Shown here: positions 54,883-64,000 of the stretch, piece after piece
How the letters are laid out: every line of letters begins with the position of its first letter
Numbering within the stretch: the stretch's first letter is position 1
Assembly (NCBI GenBank): GCA_016707445.1
Contig: JADJHR010000002.1
Span: forward strand, 62,001-126,000
Source of the DNA: Rubrivivax sp.
Lineage (GTDB): Bacteria > Pseudomonadota > Gammaproteobacteria > Burkholderiales > Burkholderiaceae_C
Reading direction: 5' to 3'
Length of the DNA stretch: 64,000 nucleotides
Notes under the pieces: model-generated
The model's input: only the letters and a program-made list of their open reading frames with translations
Told to the model about the DNA's origin: nothing
The model's database searches: none
Program-made: the position numbers and the translations under genes

Positions 54883-57800
54883 TCGAAGCGGATCTGCGTC
54901 TTGGTGAGACCACCGCACAGGCCGTCGACTTCGATGTACAGCGTCGGCTGGCGTTCGTAGTAGCTGCTTTCAGCGCGTTCAGGGGCAAGGTAACTCAAAT
55001 CCAGCTGATTCCCCTGGGCGGTGTTGGTCCGGGTCGAGGACGGGTCGATGACGTCACCGATCCGGGTGGCGAACTGGCCGTTGCCGACGGGCATCACGCG
55101 GCTCATGTAGCTCAGGTACTTCAGGAAAAAGGTGTCGTTCTGCGTCACGCCGTCGCGCTTGAGCAGTCTCACGATGCGCATCTGCAGCGGCTGGTTGTGG
55201 CTGCTCGGCAACGTCCAGTCCACGGTCAGGCTGCATTGCAGTGCGGCGCCGTTGTAGCTGCGGCTCATCTCGGCGCGCATGCGGCCTTCGCGGTTCTCGG
55301 TCACGGTCCAGGGCTGTTCGAAAACGCGCACGGCGTCGAAGTCGGACGGCGAGGCCTTCTCGACCGAGGCCAGCAATTCGCTGCCGTCTTTCAAGACCAC
55401 CACCACCGCGACCGTCCCCGTTGGAACGGCCGCAGCGCTGGCTGTGGCACTGAACTGCCCGCTGGCATCGTGCTGAAACACGAGGGCACCGATCACGCTG
55501 CCGGAACTGGTGCCCGCACGCGCTTCCACCCGTGCGATCAGCGCACCCGTTTTCGCAGGGGCCGAGGCCAGGGCGGGGAAAAAGGCGCGCCCCGCCACGG
55601 TCACCGTGCCCGACCCGGCACTCAGGGCCAGGCCCTGGATCGACGGGCACGTGTTCTCCGTCCGGTCGAGCCGGCCTTCGTGCAGCGTGCGTTCGGCCGT
55701 CAACCGGCCTTTGCGCAGGCTGTCGGCGTTGCGCTGCGCCGGCTCGGCGCCGTAGAACTGTTCGTGGTCGGTGTCGCCCATGTCGATGGCTTCGGGCCCG
55801 TACAGGCCGGCAGCCTGCTGGCTGAACAGCGGCGCGGCGCCGTCGCTGGCCTGGTATGGGCTCTTCAGCAGCAGCCGGTTCAACGTCGTGCCCTGCTCGG
55901 TGCCGGTCGACGCCTTGAACTTGCTGACCTGCTGGCCGCGGAACTTCAGCCACCAGCCGCTGGCGTCCTCGAGCTCGACGCTGGCGGAGCTTTGCTTGGT
56001 GCCGGTCAGGAAGCTGTAGTGCGGCCCGGGGTCGATCTCGCGTGTGCCGATGTTGGTGTTGAACTCATCCAGGTTGGCGCTGTACAGCGTGGGCGCCAAG
56101 GCGGTTTCGGCGCCCGCGTCCAGGCTCGGGAACATCGCCCGCAAGTTCATCTTGTCCTTCTGGCGCAGGCTCAGCCGCAGGTCGCGCGTGCCCGGGGTGT
56201 CCAGCTGTATCCAGGTCACGCCGGCCTGCAACAGGTTCTGCAGCGGCATGCGATGGCCGTCGATCACCAGGTCATGACCAGCCTGCATCGCATAGCGCAT
56301 GCTGATCAGCGCCGCCCCGTGGTGTGGCGTGCCCCAGGTCACCAGCCGCTTGACGCTGGCCTTGAACTTGGTCGGCATGAAGCGCAGGCCGGCGCGCGCC
56401 ACCAGGCCGCCCTGTGAATGGCCGACGATCACCGTGTTCAGCGGCATGCCGTTGTCGAGCATGCGACTGAGCTGGCTGTTGCGTTTGATCTCTTCGCCGA
56501 CCAGCCGGCCCAGCGCCTCGCCCAGCGTCTCTTGCACGCCGCCGCCCTTGGCCGACACCGGCGAGAAGATCGCGCGGTAGCTCGGGTAGATGAACTCGTA
56601 GAACGCGGTGCAGGCGTGCGGGTACAGCGGCTGATCGGTGATCAGGTCGGTCGACAGGGCCTGCTCGTACAGCTGGTCCCACACCAATTTCTTGTAGCTG
56701 AACATCCAGGGACTGGCGGCGTCACCCTGCACGTAGTTGCCGCGCTTCTCGGGCTCGTTGTGCCCATGCACCAGCAGCACCAGGTTGCAGATCGGCTGGC
56801 GTGCCATCGCGGCCAGTTCGGCGGCCGTGGCCGGCCGGCGCCCGCCGGTCTTGGCCTGTGCCGGATCGGCCACCATGCGCACCAACACGGGTTCCTGCGC
56901 CCAGTTGATGTCCTTCTGAAAGGTGGCCAGCACGTAGCGCGCGCCGCCGACCCATTCCTCGACGATCCCGCCGCTGCGTGCGCGGGCCTGCAGCGCGCGG
57001 GCCCGCGCACGCAGTGGCGCGCGCGCGGCTTCGGCGACAGGGACCAGCCCGTCCCGAAACAGCGGGTCGACGAACGACAGCCGCCCCTGGGCGTCGCGCG
57101 CCACCGGCAACAGCGCCTCGTGTTCGAAGTCCATCACGCCGTCGACCACGGCCGTACCCAGGCGCAGCACGATCAAGGTGTCGGGGTTGAGGCCGAGGGC
57201 TTCGGTCGCGGGCAGGCTGAACGTCGGCTTCAGCCCGTCGACGCTTTTCGACCCCAGCAGGTACAGACCACGCACCGATCCGGTGGCCTGCAGCCCCGGG
57301 CGCCGCGCCAGCGCGGCCAAGGCGTCGGCATCGATGCGGGACTCGCGCTCGAGCGCCATTTCGAAACCGGCCGGCTGCGCCGCCAGGTCGACGCGCGAAC
57401 CATCAACCAGCACCACCGAATTCGCGGCGCCGTCGGTCGAGGTCGTGCTCAGGTAATGCTCCGTGCCGGCCGGCGGCACCGGCGTGCCGTTGCTGTAGCC
57501 GGTAGTGCCGGCGTTGCAGTCGGCCGGGCGCACGCGGCACCAGTCCTGCAGCACCTGCGTGGCCCAGTAGTCGATGGTCTCGAACTGCTCGAGCCGGCCC
57601 TGCGTGAAGTCGCCCAGACCGAACACCCGGCCATCGGTGGTGATGCCCAGGTAGCGTGTGCCCCAGGGGCCGCTGTAGTCGCGTGCGTTGAAGGTCAGCC
57701 CCAGGTAGTCGACGCTGGGAAAGTGCAGGCTGGCCGCCGCCGGGAACAGGTCGCCGATGCTGTATTCGGCCCAGTCCAGGGTCATCTCGGCCGTCACCAG

Positions 57801-57941
57801 CGCGGCGCGCCCGTCCACGGCCAGCGCCGTGCGCGATCGGTTCTCGGCCTGTGCCAGCGCGCTGGGGTCCCGATCGTCGTCACCACCCCCGCAGGCGGCC
57901 AGTGACAGCAGGGCCAGCCCGCAAAGCATCGATCGATTCAT
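54864..57941 (-). CDS. Large lipase-like lipoprotein, copy 1
   Basis: This 1025-residue protein has a signal peptide ending in lipobox LAAC (Cys17) followed by Gly and Asp residues. Residues about 40-140 form an N-terminal module ('DWAEYSIGDLFPAAASLHFP', 'TTDGRVFGLG') seen in many Burkholderiales secreted proteins. The hydrolase core has 'NLVLLVHGHNEPE' (about 387-398), nucleophile 'IVGHSQGGLVARAGL' with Ser509, and 'VTWGTPHHGAALIS' after it, as in PGAP1/lipase-like alpha/beta hydrolases. The last 250 residues are beta-rich. It should act at the cell surface or in the periplasm on acyl esters. It is the first unit of a tandem duplication. Confidence 0.85.
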   Translation of the reverse strand: MNRSMLCGLALLSLAACGGGDDDRDPSALAQAENRSRTALAVDGRAALVTAEMTLDWAEYSIGDLFPAAASLHFPSVDYLGLTFNARDYSGPWGTRYLGITTDGRVFGLGDFTQGRLEQFETIDYWATQVLQDWCRVRPADCNAGTTGYSNGTPVPPAGTEHYLSTTSTDGAANSVVLVDGSRVDLAAQPAGFEMALERESRIDADALAALARRPGLQATGSVRGLYLLGSKSVDGLKPTFSLPATEALGLNPDTLIVLRLGTAVVDGVMDFEHEALLPVARDAQGRLSFVDPLFRDGLVPVAEAARAPLRARARALQARARSGGIVEEWVGGARYVLATFQKDINWAQEPVLVRMVADPAQAKTGGRRPATAAELAAMARQPICNLVLLVHGHNEPEKRGNYVQGDAASPWMFSYKKLVWDQLYEQALSTDLITDQPLYPHACTAFYEFIYPSYRAIFSPVSAKGGGVQETLGEALGRLVGEEIKRNSQLSRMLDNGMPLNTVIVGHSQGGLVARAGLRFMPTKFKASVKRLVTWGTPHHGAALISMRYAMQAGHDLVIDGHRMPLQNLLQAGVTWIQLDTPGTRDLRLSLRQKDKMNLRAMFPSLDAGAETALAPTLYSANLDEFNTNIGTREIDPGPHYSFLTGTKQSSASVELEDASGWWLKFRGQQVSKFKASTGTEQGTTLNRLLLKSPYQASDGAAPLFSQQAAGLYGPEAIDMGDTDHEQFYGAEPAQRNADSLRKGRLTAERTLHEGRLDRTENTCPSIQGLALSAGSGTVTVAGRAFFPALASAPAKTGALIARVEARAGTSSGSVIGALVFQHDASGQFSATASAAAVPTGTVAVVVVLKDGSELLASVEKASPSDFDAVRVFEQPWTVTENREGRMRAEMSRSYNGAALQCSLTVDWTLPSSHNQPLQMRIVRLLKRDGVTQNDTFFLKYLSYMSRVMPVGNGQFATRIGDVIDPSSTRTNTAQGNQLDLSYLAPERAESSYYERQPTLYIEVDGLCGGLTKTQIRFDYKPPG

Positions 57942-58216
57942 GTCTTGTCGGCTCCGTCGGCCACCGACCGCGTCACGGCCAGGGCGCAGCGACCCCGCCG
58001 TGGGCCCTGCCAGCAGGGCCACGCCGTCAAGCAACCGGATTGGTTTGAGATCGCCCCAGGTGCCGGCATTACCGGACCTGTCCGCGGGGATGGCGTCGAC
58101 GCAGCATGGGCCGCGGCCGACTCAAGGGCAAGAGCGAGAATGTTCGAGTTGAATATAGGCCAGCCACGGGCCCGACGACCCGCCGTGCGGCCACGATCGG
58201 AGCCTTGAATGATCAA

Positions 58217-58395
58217 ACTCAAAAAATTTTCAAGGAGACGACCGGCCTGCGCTGCGTCGACGTCGACAAGGACGAGGTCATTGCTGCCGACATCAGGGCC
58301 TTGCTGCAGTCGCACCCCGACATCGACCAGACCGCCACGCTGATCATCACCTTCAACCGGCTCGGCCCCTCTTCGATGTACCTCCAGCAGGCACC
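58217..58395 (+). pseudogene. Degraded duplicate of the mscS 3' region
   Basis: The plus strand encodes 'KETTGLRCVDVDKDEVIAAD' and 'LLQSHPDIDQTATLIITFNR', which match residues about 260-305 of the mscS product at 53761, then jump to 'YLQQAPATT', matching its 'HLQQAV' near the C terminus. About 140 bases between these parts are missing and there is no start. The fragment marks the junction of the tandem duplication and overlaps the 3' end of lipase copy 2. Confidence 0.9.
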
Positions 58396-61300
58396 GGCGA
58401 CGACGGCGCGCCACCCCCGCCCGCCGCTGAGCGCCATTCATAGTCGAAGCGCATCGCCGTCGTATTTCTGGCGCCGCACAAACCCAGCACTTCGATGGTC
58501 ATCAATGGACGGCGAGCGATGGTTTCGCTTTCGATCCGTGGGGGTGGCAGCGCGCTCAGGTCCAGTTGATTGCCCAGCGCCGTGTTGGTGCGCGTCGTCG
58601 GCGGATCGATCATCTGGGCGACACGTCGAGCGTAGGTCCCATCGCCGACGGGCAACACGGGGCCGCTGTAGCTCAGATACTTCAGAAAGAAGGTTTCGTT
58701 GACCTGCACCCCGTCACGGGTCAGCAGGCGCACGATGCGCATCTGCAGCGGCTGCGTGTGGCTGGTCGGCAAGGCCCAGTCCAGCGTCACCGCGCACTTC
58801 AACGCGGCGCCTTCATAGTTGATGTGGGACAGCTCGGCACGCAGGCGGCCATCACGGTTTTCGAACACGGTGGCAGGCTCGAACAGACGCACGACGCCGG
58901 TGTAGCCCGATGTCTCCTGCTGCACCAGGCCCTGCATCTGGCTGCCGTCCTTCAGCACCACCAGCACGGCAACGTTGCCCGGGGGCACCGCGCTGCTGTC
59001 GGCGCTGGCGCTGAACTGTCCATTGGCGTCGTACTGGAAGCTCAGGCCCGGGATCACGCTGCCCTCGACCGAGCCCACGCGCGCTTCCACACGCTGGATC
59101 AACGCGCCGCTTCGACCCGGGGTCGACGCCAGGCGCGGAAACAGCGCGCGTCCGCTGACCGTCAGCTGGTCCGATCCGGTGGCACTCAGCTTCAGTGCGT
59201 CGATCGACGGGCAGGCACTGTCGGCGGCGTCGAGCCGGCCCTTGTTCAAGCTGCGATCGGCGGCCAGCCTGCCCTTGGCCAGACTGGCCGCGTTGCGCTG
59301 CGCGGGCTCTGAGCCGTAGAACTCTTCATGGTCGACGTCGCCCAGGTCGATGGCTTCGGGGCCGTACAGGCCGGCAGCCTGCTGACTGAACAGCGGTGCG
59401 GCGCCGTCGCTGGTCTGGCTGCCGCCTTTCAGCAGCAGCCGGTTCAGCGTGGCACCCTTTTCGGTGCCGGAGGACGCCGCGAACTTCGCCACTTGCTGGC
59501 CGCGGAACAGCAGCCACCAGGCGCCGCTGGCGTCTTCGTGCTCGACCGTGGCCGAGCCTTGCTTGGTGCCGGTCAGAAAGCTGTAGCTCGGCCCGGGATC
59601 GATCTCGCGTGTGCCGATGTTGGTGTTGAACTCATCCAGGTTGGCGCTGTACAGCGTGGGCGCCAGCGCAGTTTCGGCGGCCGCGTCCAGGGTCGGGAAC
59701 ATCGCCCGCAGGTTCATCCTGTCCTTCTGGCGCAGGCTCAGCCGCAGGTCGCGCGTGCCCGGGGTGTCCAGCTGCATCCAGGCCACGCCGGTCTGCACCA
59801 GGTTCTGCAGCGGCAGCCGGTAGCCGTCGATCACCAGGTCGTGCCCGGCCTGCATCGCGAAGCGCATGCTGATCAGGGCCGCACCGTGGTGCGGCGTGCC
59901 CCAGGTCACCAGTCGCTTGACCTGCGCCTTGAACTTGGTCGGCATGAAGCGCAGGCCCGCGCGTGCCACCAGGCCGCCTTGCGAATGGCCAACGATCAGC
60001 GTGTTCAGCGGCATGGCGTTGTCGAGCATGCGGCTGAGCTGGCTGTTGCTCTTGACCTCTTCGCCGACCAGGCGGCCCAGGGCTTCGCCCAACGTTTCCT
60101 GTACGCCACCGCCCTTGGCCGACACCGGCGAGTAGATCGCGCGATAGCTCGGGTAGATGAACTCGTAGAACGCCGTGCAGGCGTGCGGGTACAGCGGCTT
60201 GCCGCTGAGATCGGTGGCCAGCACCTGCTGGTACAGCAGGTCCCAGACGCGCTTCTTGTAGCCGAACTCCCAGGGGGCTGCAGCATTGCCCTGCGTGTAG
60301 CCGGCCTTTTCTTCCTCGTTGTGGCCATGCACCAGCAGCACCAGGTTGCAGATCGGCTGGCGCGCCAGCGTGGCCAGTTCGGCGGCCGTGGCCGGCCTGC
60401 GTCCGCCGCTGCCGACCAGGGCCGGATCGGCCACCATGCGCACCAGCGCCGGTTCACGTTTCCAGTTGAGGTCGTTCTGGAAGGTGGTCAGGATGTAGCG
60501 CGCGCCACCCACCCAGTCATAGTCGTCCACCGACGTGCGTGCACGCGCGCGCAAGGCCCGGGCACGTGTGCGCTGCGCAGCCTGGGTGGCGTCGCTGGTG
60601 GCATACAGCCCGTCGCGAAACAGCGGGTCGACGAACGACAGCCGCCCCTGCGCGTCTCGCGCCACCGGCAGCAGCGCCTCGTGCTCGTGGTCCATCACCC
60701 CGTCGACCACGGCCGCACCCAGGCGCAGCACGGCCAGCGTGTCGGGGTTGAGACCGGCCGCATCCTGGGCCGGAATCCTGAAGACCGGTTTCAGGGCGGT
60801 GACGTTTTTCGAGCCCAACACGTACAGGCCACGCAGTGAACCAGTGGCCTGCAGTTCCGGGCGCCTGGCCAGCGCGGCCAACGCCTCGGCGTCGAACCCT
60901 GCTTCGCGCTCGAGTTCCATGCCGAAGCCGGCCGGCTGCGCGCCCAGGTCGACGCGTGAGCCGTCTTCCAGCACCACGGCCAGCGCGGCACCGTTGTTCG
61001 AAAAGTCGCTGCGGTCCAGCACCGTGCCGGCCGGTGGCACCGGCGTGCCGTTGCTGTAGCCCGTGGCGCCGGCGTTGCAGTCGGCCGGGCGCACCCGGCA
61101 CCAGTCCTGCAGCACCTGCGGGGCCCAGTAGTCGATGGTCTCGAACTGCTCGAGCCGGCCCTGCGTGAAGTCGCCCAGACCGAACACCCGGCCATCGGTG
61201 GTGATGCCCAGGTAGCGTGTGCCCCAGGGGCCGCTGTAGTCGCGTGCGTTGAAGGTCAGCCCCAGGTAATCGACGCTGGGAAAGTGCAGGCTGGCCGCCG

Positions 61301-61503
61301 CCGGGAACAGGTCGCCGATGCTGTATTCGGCCCAGTCCAGGGTCATCTCGGCCGTCACCAGCGCGGCGCGCCCGTCCACGGCCAGCGCCGTGCGCGATCG
61401 GTTCTCGGCCTGTGCCAGCGCGCTGGGGTCCCGATCGTCGTCACCACCCCCCGCAGGCGGCCAGTGACAGCAGGGCCAGCCCGCAAAGCATCGAACGATT
61501 CAT
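58353..61503 (-). pseudogene. Large lipase-like lipoprotein, copy 2, signal peptide frameshifted
   Basis: A paralogue of copy 1, alignable throughout with the same N-terminal module, 'NLVLLVHGHNEEEKAGYTQG', 'VGHSQGGLVARAGLRFMPTK' and 'VTWGTPHHGAALISM'. The start codon and signal peptide of copy 1 are present at 61503, but a run of six G (minus strand, about 61447-61452) replaces five in copy 1, so the signal peptide frame ends in TGA. From residue about 40 the normal frame is open to 58353. The C terminus is about 25 residues longer than in copy 1 because its end reads into the mscS fragment. Either a sequencing error or a real homopolymer switch could be responsible. Confidence 0.88.
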
Positions 61504-61852
61504 GTCTTGTCGGCTCCGTCGGCCACCGACCGCGTCACGGCCAGGGCGCAGCGACCCCGCCGTGGGCCCTGCCAGCAGGGCCACGCCGTCAAGAAACCAG
61601 ATTGGGTTGAGATCGCCCCAGGTGCCGGCATTGCCGGACCTGTCCGCGGGGATGGCGTCGATGCGGCATGGGCCGCGGCCGACTCAAGGGCAAGAGCGAG
61701 AATGTTCGAGTTGAATATAGGCCGGCCACGGGCCCGACGACCCGACGTGCGGCCACGATCTGCGCCTTGGATGATCAAACTCAACGATCATCGGTTGCCG
61801 CCGACAGGCAGCGGCTGGAAAGTCTTGGGCGTGCTGTGGCGGACGCGCTGTT
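61504..61852. other. Non-coding gap upstream of lipase copy 2
   Basis: This 349-base gap holds the duplicated lipase upstream region up to about 61785, and then about 70 bases of unique sequence before the anti-sigma gene end. A short conserved segment around 61700-61720 (GAATATAGG) is the only AT-rich patch and may include promoter elements. I see no gene. Confidence 0.5.
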
Positions 61853-62830
61853 TCAAGGCTGCAGCTGCGCCTGCCAGGCGCGGCCGTCGTTGCCTTGCCA
61901 GGTGATGTTCGGGCCATCGACGCGCAGGCGGCCCAGCGGCCGGCCGAGCGCGTCGCTCACCACGTCACCCGCACCGGGCGGCAGCGGCTCGCTGGGCCGC
62001 CACTCGCCCTGCACGCGGGTACGCAACGCCGACAGGCGATCACGCCAGACCGCGTCTCCCGCACCGCCAGCTGCGGCCAGTTCGGCGATGACCGGCGCCA
62101 GCACATCGTGGGCGGGCGCGGCCAGGCGCGCGGCGGCCTGCGCGTTGGTCGCAGCTGGCGGTGCCGCGGCACCCTTGATCGCGGCTTCGGACCGTTCGGC
62201 GCGCTGAGGCCCAGGGCCCTGGATCTGCCCGGTGGCCGAGCCAAGCTTGGCGTCCGCCGCCGTTTCGGGCCTGGGCGCTGCGGCCGGCGCCACGACAGGG
62301 GCGGGCGCCGGCGCGGGCGCTGCCGGCGCAGGTTCGCGTTGGCGCTCGGCCAAAGCATCGTGGCGCGCTGCGCGGCCGGCCCCGGGCTGCGGCGCTGTTT
62401 GCGGTGCTGGCGGTGCTTGCGGTGCCGATAACGCGGCCGATGGTTTGGCAGGTGCAGTGGCTTCGGTTTGAATTGCAGGCGCTGCTGCTGTCGGTGTCGC
62501 CTCTTGCGCCGGTGCGGCAATCGGGTCCTGGCCGGGCAGGGCCTCGGGCGGTGGCCCACCCTGCCACATCAGGCCGACCAGGCCGGCGATCAGCAGCGAG
62601 CCCAGCGCGCCCGCGGCCATCGGGGTCGACAGCCAGCCGAACCAGCGTTCGAACCCACGGCCCTGCGAAGCGGCGGCCCGGGTTGGCAGCGCGGCCTGTC
62701 GCGCGTGTTCGAGAATGCGCGCGCTCAGTGCCGGTGGTGGCGCCGCATCGTGGTCGGGCGCGTGGCGCAATGCCGCCTGCAACCGCGCGTCGCGCGGCAC
62801 GTCGTCGTCTGGCCGGTGCGGCGTGTTCAT
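61853..62830 (-). CDS. Probable anti-sigma factor, membrane-anchored
   Basis: The protein has 325 residues. The N-terminal 80 residues are soluble and helical ('RLQAALRHAPDHDAAPPPAL', 'SARILEHARQA'), a transmembrane helix follows ('MAAGALGSLLIAGLVGLMW', about 80-98), then a long Ala/Pro-rich periplasmic linker to about 220 and a final domain ('RVQGEWRPSEPLPPGAG', 'RLRVDGPNITWQG'). No zinc-binding HxxxCxxC motif is present. The gene overlaps the ECF sigma gene by ATGA, which is the main reason for the anti-sigma call. Confidence 0.75.
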   Translation of the reverse strand: MNTPHRPDDDVPRDARLQAALRHAPDHDAAPPPALSARILEHARQAALPTRAAASQGRGFERWFGWLSTPMAAGALGSLLIAGLVGLMWQGGPPPEALPGQDPIAAPAQEATPTAAAPAIQTEATAPAKPSAALSAPQAPPAPQTAPQPGAGRAARHDALAERQREPAPAAPAPAPAPVVAPAAAPRPETAADAKLGSATGQIQGPGPQRAERSEAAIKGAAAPPAATNAQAAARLAAPAHDVLAPVIAELAAAGGAGDAVWRDRLSALRTRVQGEWRPSEPLPPGAGDVVSDALGRPLGRLRVDGPNITWQGNDGRAWQAQLQP

Positions 62831-63432
62831 CGCAGGCCCGCCGCGGACAGGTGAGCGCCCATGCAGTCGCGCAGTTTGCTCATTGCGTAGCGCAGCCGGC
62901 TCTTGGCGGTCTCGAAGCCGAGGTCGAGCGTGCGCGCCAATTCGTCCAGCGTCAGCCCATCCTCGTGATGCAGCAGGAACACCGCACGCTGCGCCACCGG
63001 CAGGCGGTCCAGGCAGTGCAGCAGGCGTTCGCCGGCCTTGCGCCAGAAGGCCTGCTCGGCTGGGTCGTTCGCGTCGGCCGATGGCCAGTCGGCCCAGGGG
63101 TCGTCACCGGCGCCGTCATCGCCTGGCGGGCCGTCGTCCACCGACAGCTCGCGGCCGCTCTTGCGCAGACAATCCACCGCGCGGTGGTGTGCCAGCGTGA
63201 ACAGCCAGGTGCGAAAACTGGCACCCTGCGGGGCCCAGCGCTGGCGCGCCTGGATCACGCGTGCCCAGGTGTCCTGGAACACCTCGTCGGCCTGTTGCGC
63301 CAGCGCCCGGCCCAGCACGCGGCGCACGAAGCGGTACAGCGCCGCATGGTGGCGCTGGTACAGCGCATCGAAGGCGCGTGCATCACCTTGCGCGTAGGCA
63401 CGCATCAGGTGGTCGTCGTCGGCGGCGTTCAT
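62827..63432 (-). CDS. ECF-type RNA polymerase sigma factor
   Basis: This 201-residue protein has region 2 ('DALYQRHHAALYRFVRRVLG', 'DEVFQDTWARVIQARQRW', 'FRTWLFTLAHHRAVDCLRK') and region 4 ('LPVAQRAVFLLHHEDGLTLD', 'ELARTLDLGFETAKSRLRYA'), joined by an acidic linker. These are the two domains of extracytoplasmic-function sigma factors. The ATG at 63432 is preferred over one six codons upstream. It heads the operon with its probable anti-sigma factor. Confidence 0.94.
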   Translation of the reverse strand: MNAADDDHLMRAYAQGDARAFDALYQRHHAALYRFVRRVLGRALAQQADEVFQDTWARVIQARQRWAPQGASFRTWLFTLAHHRAVDCLRKSGRELSVDDGPPGDDGAGDDPWADWPSADANDPAEQAFWRKAGERLLHCLDRLPVAQRAVFLLHHEDGLTLDELARTLDLGFETAKSRLRYAMSKLRDCMGAHLSAAGLR

Positions 63433-63507
63433 GTCACTTCTACGTTTCAACCCCGCAAACGGGGCTGGCGCGTATCACCTGCCATGACCGATACCGGATC
63501 CACCGAA

Positions 63508-64000
63508 TCAGGCTTTGACTTTCGGCACGCGCCCCATCAGGTAGAACTCGTCGTTGGGCCGCATGCCGCTGACGTTGGCCAGCCGGTTCGACAGGCCGAA
63601 GAAGGCGGTGATGGCCGCGATGTCCCAGATGTCGTCGTCGGAAAAACCATGCGGGCGCAGGGCCTCGAAATCGGCTTCTTCGACCTCGTGCGAGGTGGTG
63701 CACACTTTCATCGCGAAGTCGAGCATGGCACGCTGGCGTGGCGGGATGTCGGCCTTGCGGTGGTTCACCGCCACCTGGTCGGCGATCAGCGGCTTCTTCT
63801 CGTAGATGCGCAGGATGGCGCCGTGCGCCACCACGCAGTACAGGCAATGGTTCACCGCCGAGGTGGCGGTGATGATCATCTCGCGTTCGCCCTTGGTCAG
63901 GCTGCCCGTGTTCTTCACCAGCAGTGCATCGTGATAGGCCATGAAGGCGCGCCACTCGGCCGGCCGGTGCGCCAGCGCCAGAAAGACGTTGGGCACGAAC
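63508..64000 (-). CDS. Peroxidase-related protein, AhpD/carboxymuconolactone decarboxylase family (5' end outside window)
   Basis: About 164 residues are present. The AhpD-like active site 'NHCLYCVVAHGAILR' has CxxC and the following His. Other family segments are 'SLTKGEREMIITATSAV' and 'FSDDDIWDIAAITAFFGLSN'. The frame runs off the right edge at 64000 ('FVPNVFLALAHRP'), and relatives have about 20-30 more N-terminal residues. It probably reduces peroxides through the cysteine pair. Confidence 0.88.
   Translation of the reverse strand, partial: FVPNVFLALAHRPAEWRAFMAYHDALLVKNTGSLTKGEREMIITATSAVNHCLYCVVAHGAILRIYEKKPLIADQVAVNHRKADIPPRQRAMLDFAMKVCTTSHEVEEADFEALRPHGFSDDDIWDIAAITAFFGLSNRLANVSGMRPNDEFYLMGRVPKVKA

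Larger units (their letters stand above)
54539..61785. repeat. Tandem duplication, period about 3.56 kb
   Basis: Two consecutive units each contain, left to right, the 3' part of mscS, a leftward lipase-like gene and about 270 bases of its upstream region. Copy A spans about 54539-58216 and copy B about 58217-61785. The two start codons are 3562 bases apart. The upstream regions (57942-58205 and 61504-61766) are almost base-for-base identical, whereas the two lipase genes have diverged internally. Both units end in ATGATCAAACTCA. Confidence 0.92.

Overview
The window is high-GC DNA with dense, mostly operonic gene packing. Gene content points to a betaproteobacterium of the order Burkholderiales, probably a Rubrivivax/Leptothrix/Piscinibacter-like lineage. 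The clues are a Bug-type tripartite tricarboxylate receptor, an XdhABC-GuaD-BMP transporter purine cluster, an RsfS with a Lys/Ala-rich tail and the core order yebC-purD-hemF-nadD-rsfS-rlmH-maf-rng. This placement is inference from gene content only. I see no tRNA, rRNA, CRISPR array, prophage or replication origin.

Layout. 1-1936: the end of an MFS transporter and a Crp/Fnr regulator. 1954-12883: a purine cluster in which xdhA-xdhB-xdhC run leftward and guaD plus a four-gene BMP-type ABC transporter run rightward from a shared intergenic region. 12932-18839: a diguanylate cyclase, a CYP153-like P450 with its 2Fe-2S ferredoxin, an epoxide-hydrolase-like enzyme, an orphan ParA-like ATPase, a universal stress protein and CreA. 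18885-25287: a GntR/Bug receptor/MmgE-PrpD operon divergent from a quinone oxidoreductase across a palindromic operator, then a CadR/PbrR-like MerR regulator divergent from a cation transporter, then an aldo/keto reductase. 25371-32744: pcm, a translationally coupled pair (a degenerate CHAT-like plus transglutaminase-like protein with an alpha/beta hydrolase), a patatin-like lipoprotein, an orphan lipoprotein and the start of a two-component system that continues to 34588. 35142-40384: an ABC-2 exporter, a chemoreceptor and a DHA2 drug transporter, with gene remnants between them. 40407-41265: a decayed ArsR/SRPBCC locus with an 8-bp tandem repeat inside the helix-turn-helix. 41324-45687: an N-formylglutamate-amidohydrolase-like gene, DUF1499, a YjgR/HerA-like ATPase, an unknown gene and a truncated SulP transporter. 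45839-52607: the core housekeeping run. 52894-53629: an MNT/HEPN toxin-antitoxin pair cut by an IS66 remnant. 53761-61785: mscS and a roughly 3.56-kb tandem duplication carrying two large lipase-like lipoproteins. 61853-64000: an ECF sigma/anti-sigma pair and a partial AhpD-like peroxidase.

Two themes recur. First, many reading frames are broken by single bases (permease 2, the SRPBCC gene, purD twice, nadD, rlmH, rng and lipase copy 2). Because several are core genes standing next to each other, sequencing or assembly error is the likeliest reason for most of them. Second, real genome remodelling is visible: gene remnants (DUF748, thioesterase, SulP, HepT, IS66, an mscS fragment), a tandem duplication and an expanded octanucleotide repeat.

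The best candidate for an undescribed system is the CHAT-like/transglutaminase-like protein coupled to an alpha/beta hydrolase at 26127-29914, possibly with the adjacent patatin lipoprotein.
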